A model generated the notes under the pieces. It saw nothing but the letters and a program-made list of their open reading frames with translations, had not been told where the DNA came from and made no database searches. A DNA stretch of 64,000 bases from Allium sativum (taxonomy: Eukaryota; Streptophyta; Magnoliopsida; Asparagales; Amaryllidaceae). This document shows positions 45,722 through 61,848 of the stretch, one piece after another. A program made the position numbers and the translations under genes. Positions within the stretch are counted from its first letter, which is position 1. The number at the start of each line of letters is the position of its first letter. Where the stretch lies: contig CM060918.1 of assembly GCA_030737875.1 (NCBI GenBank), forward strand, positions 772,142,552 to 772,206,551, read 5' to 3'.

Positions 45722-47168
45722 TGTAATAACCCGGAAATCTGAGCCAATTTAAAATTTTTATTTTGGCAATTTTAATGAATTTTAAATATTTAAAATGAAT
45801 TATTTTAAATAATAACGACGAGAAATTTATTTTGAATAGAATTCGAACGTATATATTCATATAGATCGTCGTTAGAATATAATTATTTATTTTAAATTAT
45901 AAAAGGAATTGAAAATGGCGCGGTAGTTTGAAAATTCGATTTCAAAGTTCAAATGAATGTACAGGATTCAAAATAAACCAGATTTTAGCGAAACCAAAAA
46001 TATTAGAATCTATTTGAAAATATCTTTTCACCGAATCCGAAAAATCAAAATTTCATAGCGGGAATCAAAAGATACGTCCAGTTGAAAATTCAGAATAGTC
46101 GTTATGGAATTCTGGCCCTTAAAAATGGAAATTCTGCAAATGATCTCAGTATTCGACGAAACCACTTTTGTTGGATCCGTGATGCCAAGTTATTGCTTGG
46201 TTTCAAAATTCGTAATTTTATGATTCAATATGTGAGCGTGGCAAAGGAAAACACGTTTGACCAGTTTCAGTTGATTTTAATCGACTGGAAAATGGTCATT
46301 TTCCAAACGGTCTCAGAATTTGACGAGATTAGTTTTATTAGGACCGTATCGTCGATACGAAGCTATAAATAATTTTTCGGGAATTTTTAGAGTTAATATG
46401 TGGCCCCGGTAAATTGAAATGTGCATTCAAATTCAATATACATTGATTTATATTTTAATTTGAACGGAAACTGATCGTAACAAGCGAACTGAGTTACGAA
46501 GCATATCCAATTGCGTTCGAAATGGGGGTAAATAGCTAGGGACAACAGTCGGTGGGTCTCGTTTAGACTTCGAAATAAAAGTCAACTTTTTGGTGAATTA
46601 AAAAGGAAATTAAATAATAATATTTAATGGGTCACAACCCTTATCCATCCAAAGCCCAGTCAAACCCCCCCCCATTCAATCGTTTAAATCGATTTAGGGC
46701 AAAAAGAAAAAACAAACAAAACAAAAAACAAAAAAACAAATCGCTCCACCGCCGTCGTTCTGCCACGCCGCCGCGCCCGCCCCTGGACCACCTCCCCCGG
46801 CCGACGACGACCTCCAGCACCCCCTTTACCTCCCCGTCGCCCCTCCTTCAATGCGAGATCCCCCCAGGCCCCCCCAAACCGAAACCCGTACCCCAAACCC
46901 TCCAACCCGCCGCCGTGAACCATTGGTGGCCCACCGCCACCCTCTGACGCGCAAACGCCACTCCCCCTTCGCCTGGCCATCCAATGCCGACCATGAATCC
47001 TCCTCCATTCGAAGAAAGGTGATTTTCTAATTTATTTATTCAGTTTAGATAAATTTTAGCAATTAAATAAAATCAGTTTTGTTTCTATAAAAGGGTATAG
47101 ATTTTATTTTTCATTTTCAGCATCAAGTATCCGCTCTTTCCTTCACGGGGAAGTTACGGGTTCTTACA
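45722..47168 (+). repeat. 5' LTR of the small non-autonomous element
   Basis: Conserved U3 start, then a GC-rich block at 46740-46980. A proline-rich frame (46627-46947) reads through that block and has a counterpart in the other LTR, but the two proteins agree only at their ends. Confidence 0.93.
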
Positions 47169-48199
47169 TTTGGTATCAGAGCTTTGGTTTACAGAGCTCG
47201 GAGAACAAGACACGTTAGAACCAAACGAAAGTGTTCATCAGAGATTGGATTAGTAAAATCCAATAAGAATGACTCGTTAGAGATGGGATCAGTAGTATCC
47301 TAGAATGAGTGTGAAGAGTATATTTTTAAATTGAAAACGATTTTGTTTTGAAAATTTAAACTTTTTATTCGTATTTGACTATTTATTTATATTGATTTGG
47401 ACTATCAGGTATATAGAAATTTTAATATACGTCTGATCCACGTGTATTGGAAGCCTCCAATATACTGGATGGATATAAAGTCACACTCTAGTCGCCCAGG
47501 GATAATTCTGATGATGCAGCCGCATCATCAATATTTATATTCGAGTGCCGAAAGTGTGATATTTATATATTTCCAATTAACTGGTGTGAGAACCAAAACT
47601 AGATAGGGCTATTGTTGTGATTTGGCATCAAAAACGTGATTTTTGATTATGTATCAAAATTATGAGTTTGAAACGTAAATCAACTAATTGATTGATGGTT
47701 GTGTTGTTTGATTACTGTTTTGATTAATTGAATGTTGAACCAATTAGCCAAATTGAACCAAATAGTGAATTGTATTGAAAGTTTTTCGCATTTGCATACA
47801 TATACATGTGTATCCATTGAACAGGCCATAGCAAGGAGGCAAGAGAAGAGGAATAAAATTGTTTGCCCGACAAATAGGTACATGTTTACTGTATTTCTTT
47901 GGGTTTGGATGATTTTATGAACCGCTTGGCTTTTTCTTTTTCTTTTTCTTTTGGATTGAAGAAGGCCATGAGAGGCTATATGAAATATCCCGAAGTCCCC
48001 GGTGCAGGGGAGGTTATGGCGAAATTTTTTGAAAATTTAGGGTGTTAGCCAATTTTTTTGAAAAAAATTGAAAAGTTCTTACAAACTGAAAAGTTGAAGA
48101 ACTTAAGCCATAAAGAAAATAATGGAAGTTGAGTTGATTTGTGAAACAACTTTCGGCTTCGTTCCTTTTTGGGGACGAAAAATTTTAAGTGGGGGAGAT
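47169..48199 (+). other. Non-coding internal domain of the small element
   Basis: 1,031 bp. 47810-48050 matches 8395-8640 of element A's LTR (shared GCCCGACAAATAGGTACA, a CTTTTTCTTTTTCTTTT tract and GGTGCAGGGGAGGTTATGGC). It ends with CGTTCCTTTTTGGGGACGAAA and TTAAGTGGGGGAGAT, nearly identical to element A's end. Confidence 0.88.
47171..47182 (+). promoter_or_regulatory. Primer-binding site of the small element
   Basis: Exact TGGTATCAGAGC, two bases after the LTR end, identical to element A's PBS. Confidence 0.93.
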
Positions 48200-49624
48200 T
48201 GTAATAACCCGGAAATCTGAGCCAATTTAAAAATTTTATTTTGGCAATTTTAATTAATTTTGAATATTTAAAATGAATTATTTTAAATAATAACAACGAG
48301 AAATTTATTTTGAATAGAATTCGAACGTATATATTTATATAGATCGTCGTTAGAATATAGTTATTTATTTTAAATTATAAAAGGAATTGAAAATGGCGCG
48401 GTAGTTTGAAAATTCGATTTCAAAGTTCAAATGAATGTACAGGATTCAAAATAAACCGGATTTTAGAGAAACCAAGAGTATTAGAATCTATTTGAAAATG
48501 TCTTTTCAACGAATCCGAAAAATCAAAATTTCATAGTGGGAATCAAAAATACGTCCAGTTGAAATTCAAAATAGTCGTTATGGAATTCTGGCCCTTAAAA
48601 ATGGAAATTCTGCAAACGACCTCGGTTTTCGACGAAACCACTTTTGTTGGATCCGTGATGCCAAGTTATTGCTAGGTTTCAAAATTCGTAATTTTCTGAT
48701 TCAATATGTGAGCGTGGCAAAGGAAAACGCGTTTGACCAGTTTTAGTTGATTTTAATCGACTGGAAAATGGCCATTTTTCAAACGTTCTCAGAATTTGAC
48801 GAGATTAGTTTTATTAGGACCGTATCGTCAATACAAAGCTAGAAATAATTTTTCTGGAATTTTTAGAGTTAATATGTGGCTCCGGTAAATAGAAATGTGC
48901 GTTCAAATTCAATATACATTGATTTATATTTTAATTTGAACGGAAACTGATCGTAACAAGCGAATTGAGTTACAAAGCATATCCCATTGCGTTCGGAATG
49001 GGGATAAATAGCTAGGGACGACAGTCGATGGGTCTCGTTTGGACTTCGAAATAAAAGTCAACTTTTTGGTGAATTAAAAAGTAAATTAAATAATAATATT
49101 TAATGGGTCACAACCCTTATCCATCCAAAGCCCGGTCAACCCCCTCCCCCCAATTCAATCGTTCAAATCGATTTAGGGCAAAAAGAAAAAATCAAATCGC
49201 TCCATCGCCCGTCGTTCTTCCACGCCCCGCCCCCGCCCCTGGACCACCTCCCCGGGCCGACGACGACCTCCAGCACCCCCTTACCTCCCCGTCGCCCCTC
49301 CTTCCATGCAAGACCCCCCCAGGCCCCCCCAAACCGAAACCTATACCCCAAGCCCTCCAATCCGCCGCTGTGAACCACTGGTGGCCCACCGCCACCCTCT
49401 AACGTGCAAACGCAACCCCCCCCTTCGCCTGGCCATCCAATGCCGACCATGAATCCTCCTCCATTCGAAGAATGGTGATTTTCTAATTTATTTATTCAGT
49501 TTAGATAAATTTTAGCAATTAAATAAAATAAGTTTTGTTTCTATAAATGGGTATAGATTTTATTTTTCATTTTCAGCATAAAGTATCCGCTCTTTCCTTC
49601 ACGGGGAAGTTACGGGTTCTTACA
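48200..49624 (+). repeat. 3' LTR of the small non-autonomous element
   Basis: About 95% like its partner by eye, with many small indels in the A- and C-rich block, so this insertion is older than element A. Confidence 0.93.
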
Positions 49625-51099
49625 AAATCCACATAATCGAAATCAACCCACTGCCATCTATCGCACAAGCTTCAGGCTACCACAGTTTAAAAACACTGAC
49701 CATCTCCTGAAAGACCACCACTAAATTCACGCAGTCCCTATCATCTCATCACCCCAAATCTGCACTCCGGCAAAACATTATCAACAAACAGCCTTCTTCC
49801 TAATCAAAGCCAAGGTCGTATCCTTCCTTCCGGACTAGAGAAGCCACAATTCAAATCCTCAACTACGATTCAACCACACGATTCCAATCCCTCTACCACC
49901 TTCAAACCTCAAACAACCTCTTCCTCAAACCCTAATTCGAAAACCACCAGACAATTTCACAAACCCCAGTTTCAGATAACCGAAACCCAAACCAATTCAA
50001 CGCAAAAACAAGTGCATCGACCCCTATTCGAATCCAGTCCTCAAATGAATCACATACTCCAACCATGACTCACGCATCGCCAAAACCATCTGTCATAGCA
50101 ATCAATCAAAACCGTACCATTCACGAAATCCACAAGCAATAATAACATTTTTTTTAACAAATCGAGCAGATTGAGAGAGCTGCTTGTTTCTGAAACCAAT
50201 GAAGGCGTAAGCTATTGTTTTTGTTCGATTCGATTGAAATTTGAAGAAATAGGGTGTGAGTTGTTTCAGAAATATAATTAAAAAAAGGAAGGAGCATTTG
50301 AGATTTTGTTGATTCTTCTGTTGTTCTGACCCTTATATACGTGCTTGAGGGAATTGGATAGTTGAAACTAGTTGGCTATATTTTGAGACTATAGGACGTG
50401 ATATAAGGGTATTTCCCAAATTTTCATTTGTTCTCATCCCCTTTTTATGATTTTTCCTCCGTTTTAAACTCTATGCTTGTTGACTTCTTTTGTTCCTCGG
50501 CTTTAAATCGTTTAAAAAGTTGTTCTTGTTTGACTTTTTTAAAAAGCAAGTCAAAGTCTTTCTATACAAGAAAAATAGGAAGAAGGAGAAATAGTTATGT
50601 GGTTTCAACTTGGGAAGTTAAACAAGGGTTGATTCTTGTTGAGTTCTAGGGTTTGGTCAAGCCGAGTTTTGGTTCCTTGAGTTTACTTTTGTTTTTCATT
50701 TTTTTTCTAGCTGAGTTGTTTTTTGCTTGGTTTATATTTCTTTTAGGCTAGTCATTTTGTTAGTTGAAAAAAAAATTGAGCTTAGTTTTTATTTTTTATC
50801 TAATTGAGTAGTTTTGCTTGTTTTATTCCTTTTAGTCGAGTCAGTTTGTTAGTTTTTTCCTTTTCCTTTTTGAAAGTTTTTTTTCTCCTTTTCAATTGTT
50901 TTTTCAATTTTCTTTTCTGTAAAAAAAACTAAGTTTTCTTAGTCTATTTTTCAGTTTGTTTTTTAGTTGTGCATTTTCCTGGTTTTGGTGGAATGTTTGA
51001 GTTGTTCTTCTGGTTTTGATTTTGAAATAGGATAAGTCGACATGATAGGAATATATGTGGATTACATGTCAGATCTAGCTCTTTAAGAAGCTTCTTTTA

Positions 51100-51270
51100 C
51101 TTCAATTAAACATACCTACTATATCTTTTGAAGAACTTTTTGAAGACGAACTTAAACTTTTAAATGACGAGGATGAATACATGGAATGTCTAAAAGATAA
51201 TCGTAATTCCATATCAACAAAGGAAATTGTGGTTAAACACTCAAATTTATGGGATTATGGTAATCTTCAT
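51100..51270 (+). pseudogene. Short decayed coding remnant, function unknown
   Basis: One frame reads about 55 codons, including SFEELFEDELKLLNDEDEY and STKEIVVKHSNLWDYGNL, with natural-looking codon use in otherwise low-complexity DNA. No start codon is evident and stops follow soon after 51330. Its position suggests a leftover of the Tat/Athila-like element's own gene, but I recognise no domain. Confidence 0.35.
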
Positions 51271-52842
51271 CTGAATGGTAAAAAAACATTGTCACGAAAA
51301 AAATTTCATGGGAAAGATTTTGATTTTAGAATTTATTGACATGTCTCTTGTACCTCAAAAATTAGATACGAAATCATCATACATCATTTTCGATAGAGGC
51401 AAGTGTGGGGGAAAACAGAAAACATCAGTTTTCACAAAACATTCACCATCATCATAGATTTCATTTTTCATATGATTGGCAAACATGTATAGTGGTTAAA
51501 CTTTATTTCATTTTACAAATCATTTTGCATTTAATCCATCTTTTGGTGTTATCTTTCAAATTTAAGAAACGTATTACAATGTGGACATTGTTTAGATCTA
51601 GTGTAGGGGGAGACTGCATTTCATTCATATTTATTTTTCTTAATTATTTTTCCTTTTCCTTTTCATCCATTTAAATAGGACCGCCATGCATTGTATGTTG
51701 TAGTAACACGCCATAATTTTTATTTTTTATTGGAAATATGACTCGTTTTAGATTGATACAACAAAATAAGTTAAATATTATTAGTCAGTTGATAGTATTT
51801 TTCTCTCTCGACTAAGATCGAATAAAAAATATAATGAAAAGTTGGATTATAAGTGATAACAGTGCAACTAGTACATAGGTAGATTCTTAGGTGATGGTCA
51901 TGAAGTCTGTTCTAAATTGTAGTCTTTGTTTGTGGAGGACTTAAAATACTTATATTGGCTTTTCGAATCTTTAAAACCAAGTTGTGTTAAGATGAGATTG
52001 CATAACTCTCTCTTATTTTAATCTTCAATAATAATAATCTAAGGGTATCCAATGTTGCTTGTAAATCTAGCATTGGTGTGCAAACCCGCCAACTCTTTCC
52101 GACATCTTGTTGACAAAGTCAGCGTCGGTATTCCTTAGTCTCATTTTATGAGTTGGACACCTAAGGATTACCGACATCTTGTTCACAAAGTCAGCATCGG
52201 TCTGCACAATCCACCAAACTCTTTCCCAACTCTCTGTCAGTACGCGAGGCAGTGCATGGGTGACATACCTTGGTCTTTAAGTTAGGTGTGTGAATTTTCA
52301 TTTTTATAGAGATAGAGAATAAGCAATGATGCCTAATCACTTTTTGACCTTATTGGTTTGACTAGTCATACACAAGGAAATTAGAATACCACTTAGAAAA
52401 ATGTGACAAGCAAACTAAGAATTTATTTCATGGCTTAACTATGTTATCAACCGAACCAACTGACCAAACTAGAGTTTAACATTGGAAAACTTTAATTATG
52501 TTGAAAATTTGTGACAAGTTAGGTATCTAAAATACAATCAACTGATTAAAAATAGTTAACTTAATTTGTTGTACAACTTTCCCGAACACAAGTTGTGTTT
52601 TCATTTTTTTGTTTTCATTTACATATGCCCATTGCATTGATCTAGTTGCATTAGAACCACAACATACTGCATTTGGATTTTGTGGGTAGTATCCGCTGAA
52701 AACCCTCACGTGACACCACTCATCCTACTAGGGACACCTAAAGGTTAACGGCTTGTTGCATACGCTCAATGCAATCGTGTTTCCTACGTAAGTGTGACCT
52801 ATCTAGTTTAGTTTTACATTTTTTTACTTGAGGATGAGTGAA

Positions 52843-52861
52843 AGATAAGTGTGGGGGTATT
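52843..52861 (+). promoter_or_regulatory. Polypurine tract of the Tat/Athila-like element
   Basis: GATAAGTGTGGGGGTATT precedes the second LTR (TGATTAACATAG at 52862). Confidence 0.8.
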
Positions 52862-54015
52862 TGATTAACATAGAAATGTGTTTATTTTATGCTTCTATAT
52901 CTTATCTTTTGTAAATAAATAAATATTACTTTGGGTATTTTGTCATGTGTTTTCACAGGTTTAATAAATGTCTCCTTCATTCAATTAAAGACCAATTGCT
53001 AAGAAAAAAAGCTATTTTCCCATATCAACAAGTTTTCAATCACAAAGGAAGCTGTAGCACACTGGTAAAGTCTTGGAAATTTGGACAGAGTGACCTAAGT
53101 TCAATCCCTGTCAAGCCGTCTTTTTGCTGAAGAAAGACACTGCCTCCTTTGCTCTGAAGAATATATGGACTAGTGTTATATTATAAAAATATATATTTCT
53201 ATGTATGTATATAATATATGCACTAATAAAGATTTGAAGAGTTTGGCATATTCCTCTCAAAGAAATCAAACAGAAATCTTTCATATTTAATTGCCATAGA
53301 GAAGAAGATTTGATAGGATCATTACCAAAAGGAAGCCCAATCAACTGCCACATGTCAAAGAGGGAGATATTCAAAGAATATCTCATCCAGTCATATCTTT
53401 TTGCTTTGTAAAGAAAATATTTTATAGATTTTTCTTAGGCCCAATAACCACATAGAAAGGAGGCTACATCCCCTATAAATACAGATTTAATCCCATTGTA
53501 AACAATTATCGATGAATTGAGAGTTTTCTTTTCTATACTCCGATTGGATCTAGAAAACTTGTGTTGTCTATTCAATAGATTTGATAGAGCGTGGTTTTCT
53601 ATTGTATTTATTTCTCATTAGTGATTGACCGTCTGATTAGATTCAATGGTAATCCTAATTTTTATTTCTGTTTGTTCTTTATATTATGCACTTTTATTTT
53701 CTGCATTTATTTCTTTTCTGCAATTTATTTTTCAAGCAACTTGAGTTGACTATACATTAAATTTGGTAGAGCTCAAGTTGTCTTTGCAATTTTAATTTTC
53801 ATTAGTGATTGACCGTCTGATTAGACTCAACGGTAATCCTAATTTTATTGTTTTCAATCAAACCATTCAAAATTCATCTAACTCGCCCACGAAATATATA
53901 AATAATAAAATTTAATTTTCCTTCCTGTGTTTGACCTGCATGCTAAACACCTGTGCACTTGTAGTAATTTATTTCAAAATGTGCGCTTTTCTAGTTCCTA
54001 GGAAAGCATCAAACA
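52862..54015 (+). repeat. Second LTR of the Tat/Athila-like element
   Basis: Collinear with 43795-44961 with scattered substitutions and small indels. Followed by a PBS instead of flanking DNA. Confidence 0.82.
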
Positions 54016-54260
54016 AGGTTTTGGCGCCGTTGTCCAGGAGTAATAATTAAATTTTTTAATTTTTTAATTTACGATTCATGTTAGTTTTGATTTTATTTTT
54101 TTCTTTTGTTTTCTTGTATACATAGAGAAAAAATCTTGGTTAGTTGATTTGGTATTATTTGTTGATATCACAATCTCTAAACCAAGAAAAAATACTTGCC
54201 AAATATCCTTGATTTCATTTCTTTTTTTTTCTCCATTTATTTCCTTCTTATATTTCATAT
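54016..54260 (+). repeat. Partial copy of the Tat/Athila-like internal leader
   Basis: PBS plus ~220 bp matching 44962-45200. The match ends near 54250, where ATTATTTGTTATT repeats begin. Confidence 0.75.
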
Positions 54261-55305
54261 TATTTGTTATTATTTGTTATTTGCTATCCTAATTTCTTTT
54301 TTTGGTATTATTTGTTGATACCACAATTATTTGTCGAAAACGGTAATCCTAATTTTATTATTTGGTATTATTTGTTGATACCACAATTTCTTTTCTGTTT
54401 TTAGCGATGTTGTCCCTATGGTTGATATCACATTATCTATCTGTTAGTGCTAAACAAAACATTATTTTTTTCAATCTAAAATGCATGAGTGTATAGAAAT
54501 CTCATTACTCTCCAATTAATCCATGCTTAGGAGATTATTCTCTCGTCCATGCATACTACCTAGTATCCACCTAACTTTACATAAACATCAATGTTAATAT
54601 AATAAAATTAAATTAAAAATTTTGGGCATAGATAAACTCTTTGAAGACTGAAACTTTACATAAAAGATGAAAAACAATCAAAAAGATACAATATATGTGA
54701 AATACAAATGAATTATCATTTTATATTTCATAACGAAATCTTATTTGAAATTACCTGATAGCTATAGCAAAAAATCATATTTTAAATGAAGAATATAAGT
54801 CCTATATTTGATTAAATCCGACTTCATAATTTACACGGATTCGAAGCACCACCTTTCATTTATTTTACTTTAGAAATTTATGGCTAAGAAGCCATTAATT
54901 TTTGACCATGGGGAAAGGAGGAGAGAAAGAAAATGGATTGTCAGATGATTGAGTGAAATAAATGAATGACAGGATACTTTTATTAGGAAAATAAAAAACA
55001 TTAATTTCCAACTTCTTCATTAAAAACATTCCATCTTTAATTTTCCTTCACTCCCAATTAAATTGAATCAAATCTAATTATTCTCTCCATTAATATGCAT
55101 AGTCGACCATGAATGGAGGTTTTTCGACCCCCATTGTTTCTAAAATGAGCTTAGTAATCAATTTATTCAAATAGAATTTTCTATTAATTAATATTTTATT
55201 ATCTAGGCACATGTATAATTATTATGTGTGCACTTTACTAAATCTCAATGACACTAAAAAAGTAGTAATGACATAAAAGGAGGTTGTTCGACCCTATTGT
55301 TTCTA
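54261..55305. other. AT-rich region with no recognisable feature
   Basis: GGTATTATTTGTTGATACCAC recurs three times (54304-54390) as a short decayed repeat of the preceding leader. The remainder has no gene and no match to the LTR starting at 61423, which would be expected here if the downstream 5' LTR were complete. Confidence 0.5.
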
Positions 55306-60167
<4,862 letters not shown>

Positions 60168-61422
60168 GTGGTATCAAAGCATAAGTTTTAGTAACAACCT
60201 TAGCTCTATGGAGTAACTCGATAAAGATGTGGTTAGTAATAACCTATATTGAGTTTGAGTGTGTATATATATGAGAGTGCGTATTTGTAGATTTTATATA
60301 CAAATATTTTTATTGTGTTGTTTGATCGGTTCAAGTGTTGAGAAGCATTTGAAGTATCAACTGACGCGATATTGTTTTGTAAAGAGGGTAAATGAAATAA
60401 TTTTTCCCAAATTATATTTTTGTATAGTGAAGAAATAATTTTGCTGAATTATTAAGATATTAGTTTGTTTGATTGATTGAATGGAATTTAAATTGAATTA
60501 TGAATTGGAATGATTGAATATAACCATAATATTTCACATATAAAATAAGAATAGAATGGATGATTTTTGAAATAAAAATCAGAATTAGAGTGTGAAATAG
60601 AGGTAAACTAAATAGAAATTCAATTAGTTAATTGAATATGGAGTTGAAACTTAACTTGGTTGAGTAAAATTAAGAATGGATATTGAAATTAAATCGATTT
60701 TGAATTTGGAAATCGAATTAATAAAAAGACTGAATGGAAATATGTATGATATTAATCAATTGATATCGAAATCGGTTAACCCAAGTGAATGTTATCAAAG
60801 TAAATGTTGAATATAAATTCAGTTGAATGATTTGATTGAGTTCATGGTGCATGGTTGATTGATTGTTTGTTAGATTGGTTGAATACAAAGCCATCAATGG
60901 TTTAATAATAGTTGAATGAACTAAAAATAAATTAATGGATTCAAGTATAATAATTGGTGTAATTATACTTGATTAATCAATGAAATACTATTTAGAATTC
61001 CATGTATTTTGCTACTTACATATTGAATTAAAACAGGTGTCAGAAGGCTATTGGGATTTGATTCTGGTTGAATAGATCACAATAAATTGAGCAAGTATGC
61101 TCAATAACGCTTATATAAGGTACACCTATGCAAAATATAGATTTTTGGTTTTTGAATTTTGTTTTCCGACCATATGGGTCAATGTATATATTTTTGTTCT
61201 TCTTGCGATATCGCAGAAGTCCCTCTGTACAGGGGAGACTCTGCCGAATTTTTCTAGGAATTTAAGATGTTAGAAAATTTTCAATATTTTTGAAACGTTT
61301 TATTTACAACAATAAATTGGTTTTCAATTTTAAATAAATTGGGTTTTTGGAAGATAATGGGGTTGTAGCATTTTTTATGCTTTAGTAATTCCGGGGACAA
61401 AATTCTTTTTAGGGGGAAGGAA
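60168..61422 (+). other. Non-coding internal domain of the long-LTR element
   Basis: 1,255 bp, no gag or pol. 61195-61290 (GCAGAAGTCCCTCTGTACAG and following) is a diverged form of the block at 47990-48050 and 8580-8640. It ends CCGGGGACAAAATTCTTTTT then AGGGGGAAGGAA, the PPT (about 61408-61422). Confidence 0.82.
60169..60180 (+). promoter_or_regulatory. Primer-binding site of the long-LTR element
   Basis: TGGTATCAAAGC, one change from the initiator tRNA-Met PBS, one base after the LTR end. Confidence 0.87.
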
Positions 61423-61808
61423 TGTAACGTCCCATATTTTTGGTAGTAAGATATTTAATTTAATTTATTATTTTCAATATCGATTTAGAATTATATATGG
61501 ATTTATAATATAGAATTCATTATTTAACGATGTTTGAATGTTTAATTTATACATAATTATAAATCGAGCTCGTAACGTCGCGGTAATCAGTAATTTACGA
61601 TTTGAACTTCGATTGAATATACAGAATCCGATATAAGTCGGAATTCTGTGAAATAAGAATCGTTTGAAACTATTTGGTTATAATTTTTTAATGAAAGAGA
61701 AAAATTAAGATTTCGTATTACTGATTGTGTGTTATGTCCAATTTAAATTTCCGAATAGTCGCTATGGAATTCGCTAATAAACGATAATGTTATTAAATAA
61801 AATATTAA

Positions 61809-61848
<40 letters not shown>

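Larger units (their letters stand above)
45722..49624 (+). mobile_element. Small non-autonomous gypsy-type element with 1.4-kb LTRs
   Basis: LTRs 45722-47168 (1,447 bp) and 48200-49624 (1,425 bp), both TGTAATAACCC...GGGTTCTTACA. The PBS TGGTATCAGAGC is at 47171-47182, a PPT lies at 48184-48199 and perfect target duplications AAATC are at 45717-45721 and 49625-49629. The 1,031-bp internal domain has no gag or pol. The LTR start is homologous to the first ~1.2 kb of element A's LTR. The internal domain carries a segment (47810-48050) that in A lies in the middle of the LTR (8395-8640). It inserted in the Tat/Athila-like element. Confidence 0.94.
49630..52861 (+). other. Remaining internal region of the Tat/Athila-like element
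   Basis: C/A-rich non-coding DNA to ~50150, then T-rich DNA. A short decayed frame lies at about 51100-51270, and GTGTGGGGGA- or GTAGGGGGA-type purine tracts at about 51402 and 51602 resemble the accessory polypurine tracts of Tat elements. Paired hairpins are at 52099-52201. The true PPT is at about 52843-52860. Confidence 0.55.
43795..54260 (+). mobile_element. Tat/Athila-like LTR retrotransposon relic, LTR-internal-LTR-partial internal
   Basis: Direct repeats at 43795-44961 and 52862-54015 are each followed by a tRNA-Asp-type PBS (44968, 54022), the primer of Tat/Athila elements. The second LTR is preceded by an AAGTGTGGGGGTAT polypurine tract. After the second LTR, ~240 bp of the same internal leader recur (54016-54260) and then stop, so this is a tandem recombination product rather than a simple insertion. 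Minus the nested element, the internal region is ~4.0 kb with only traces of frames. No clear target duplication. Confidence 0.82.
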
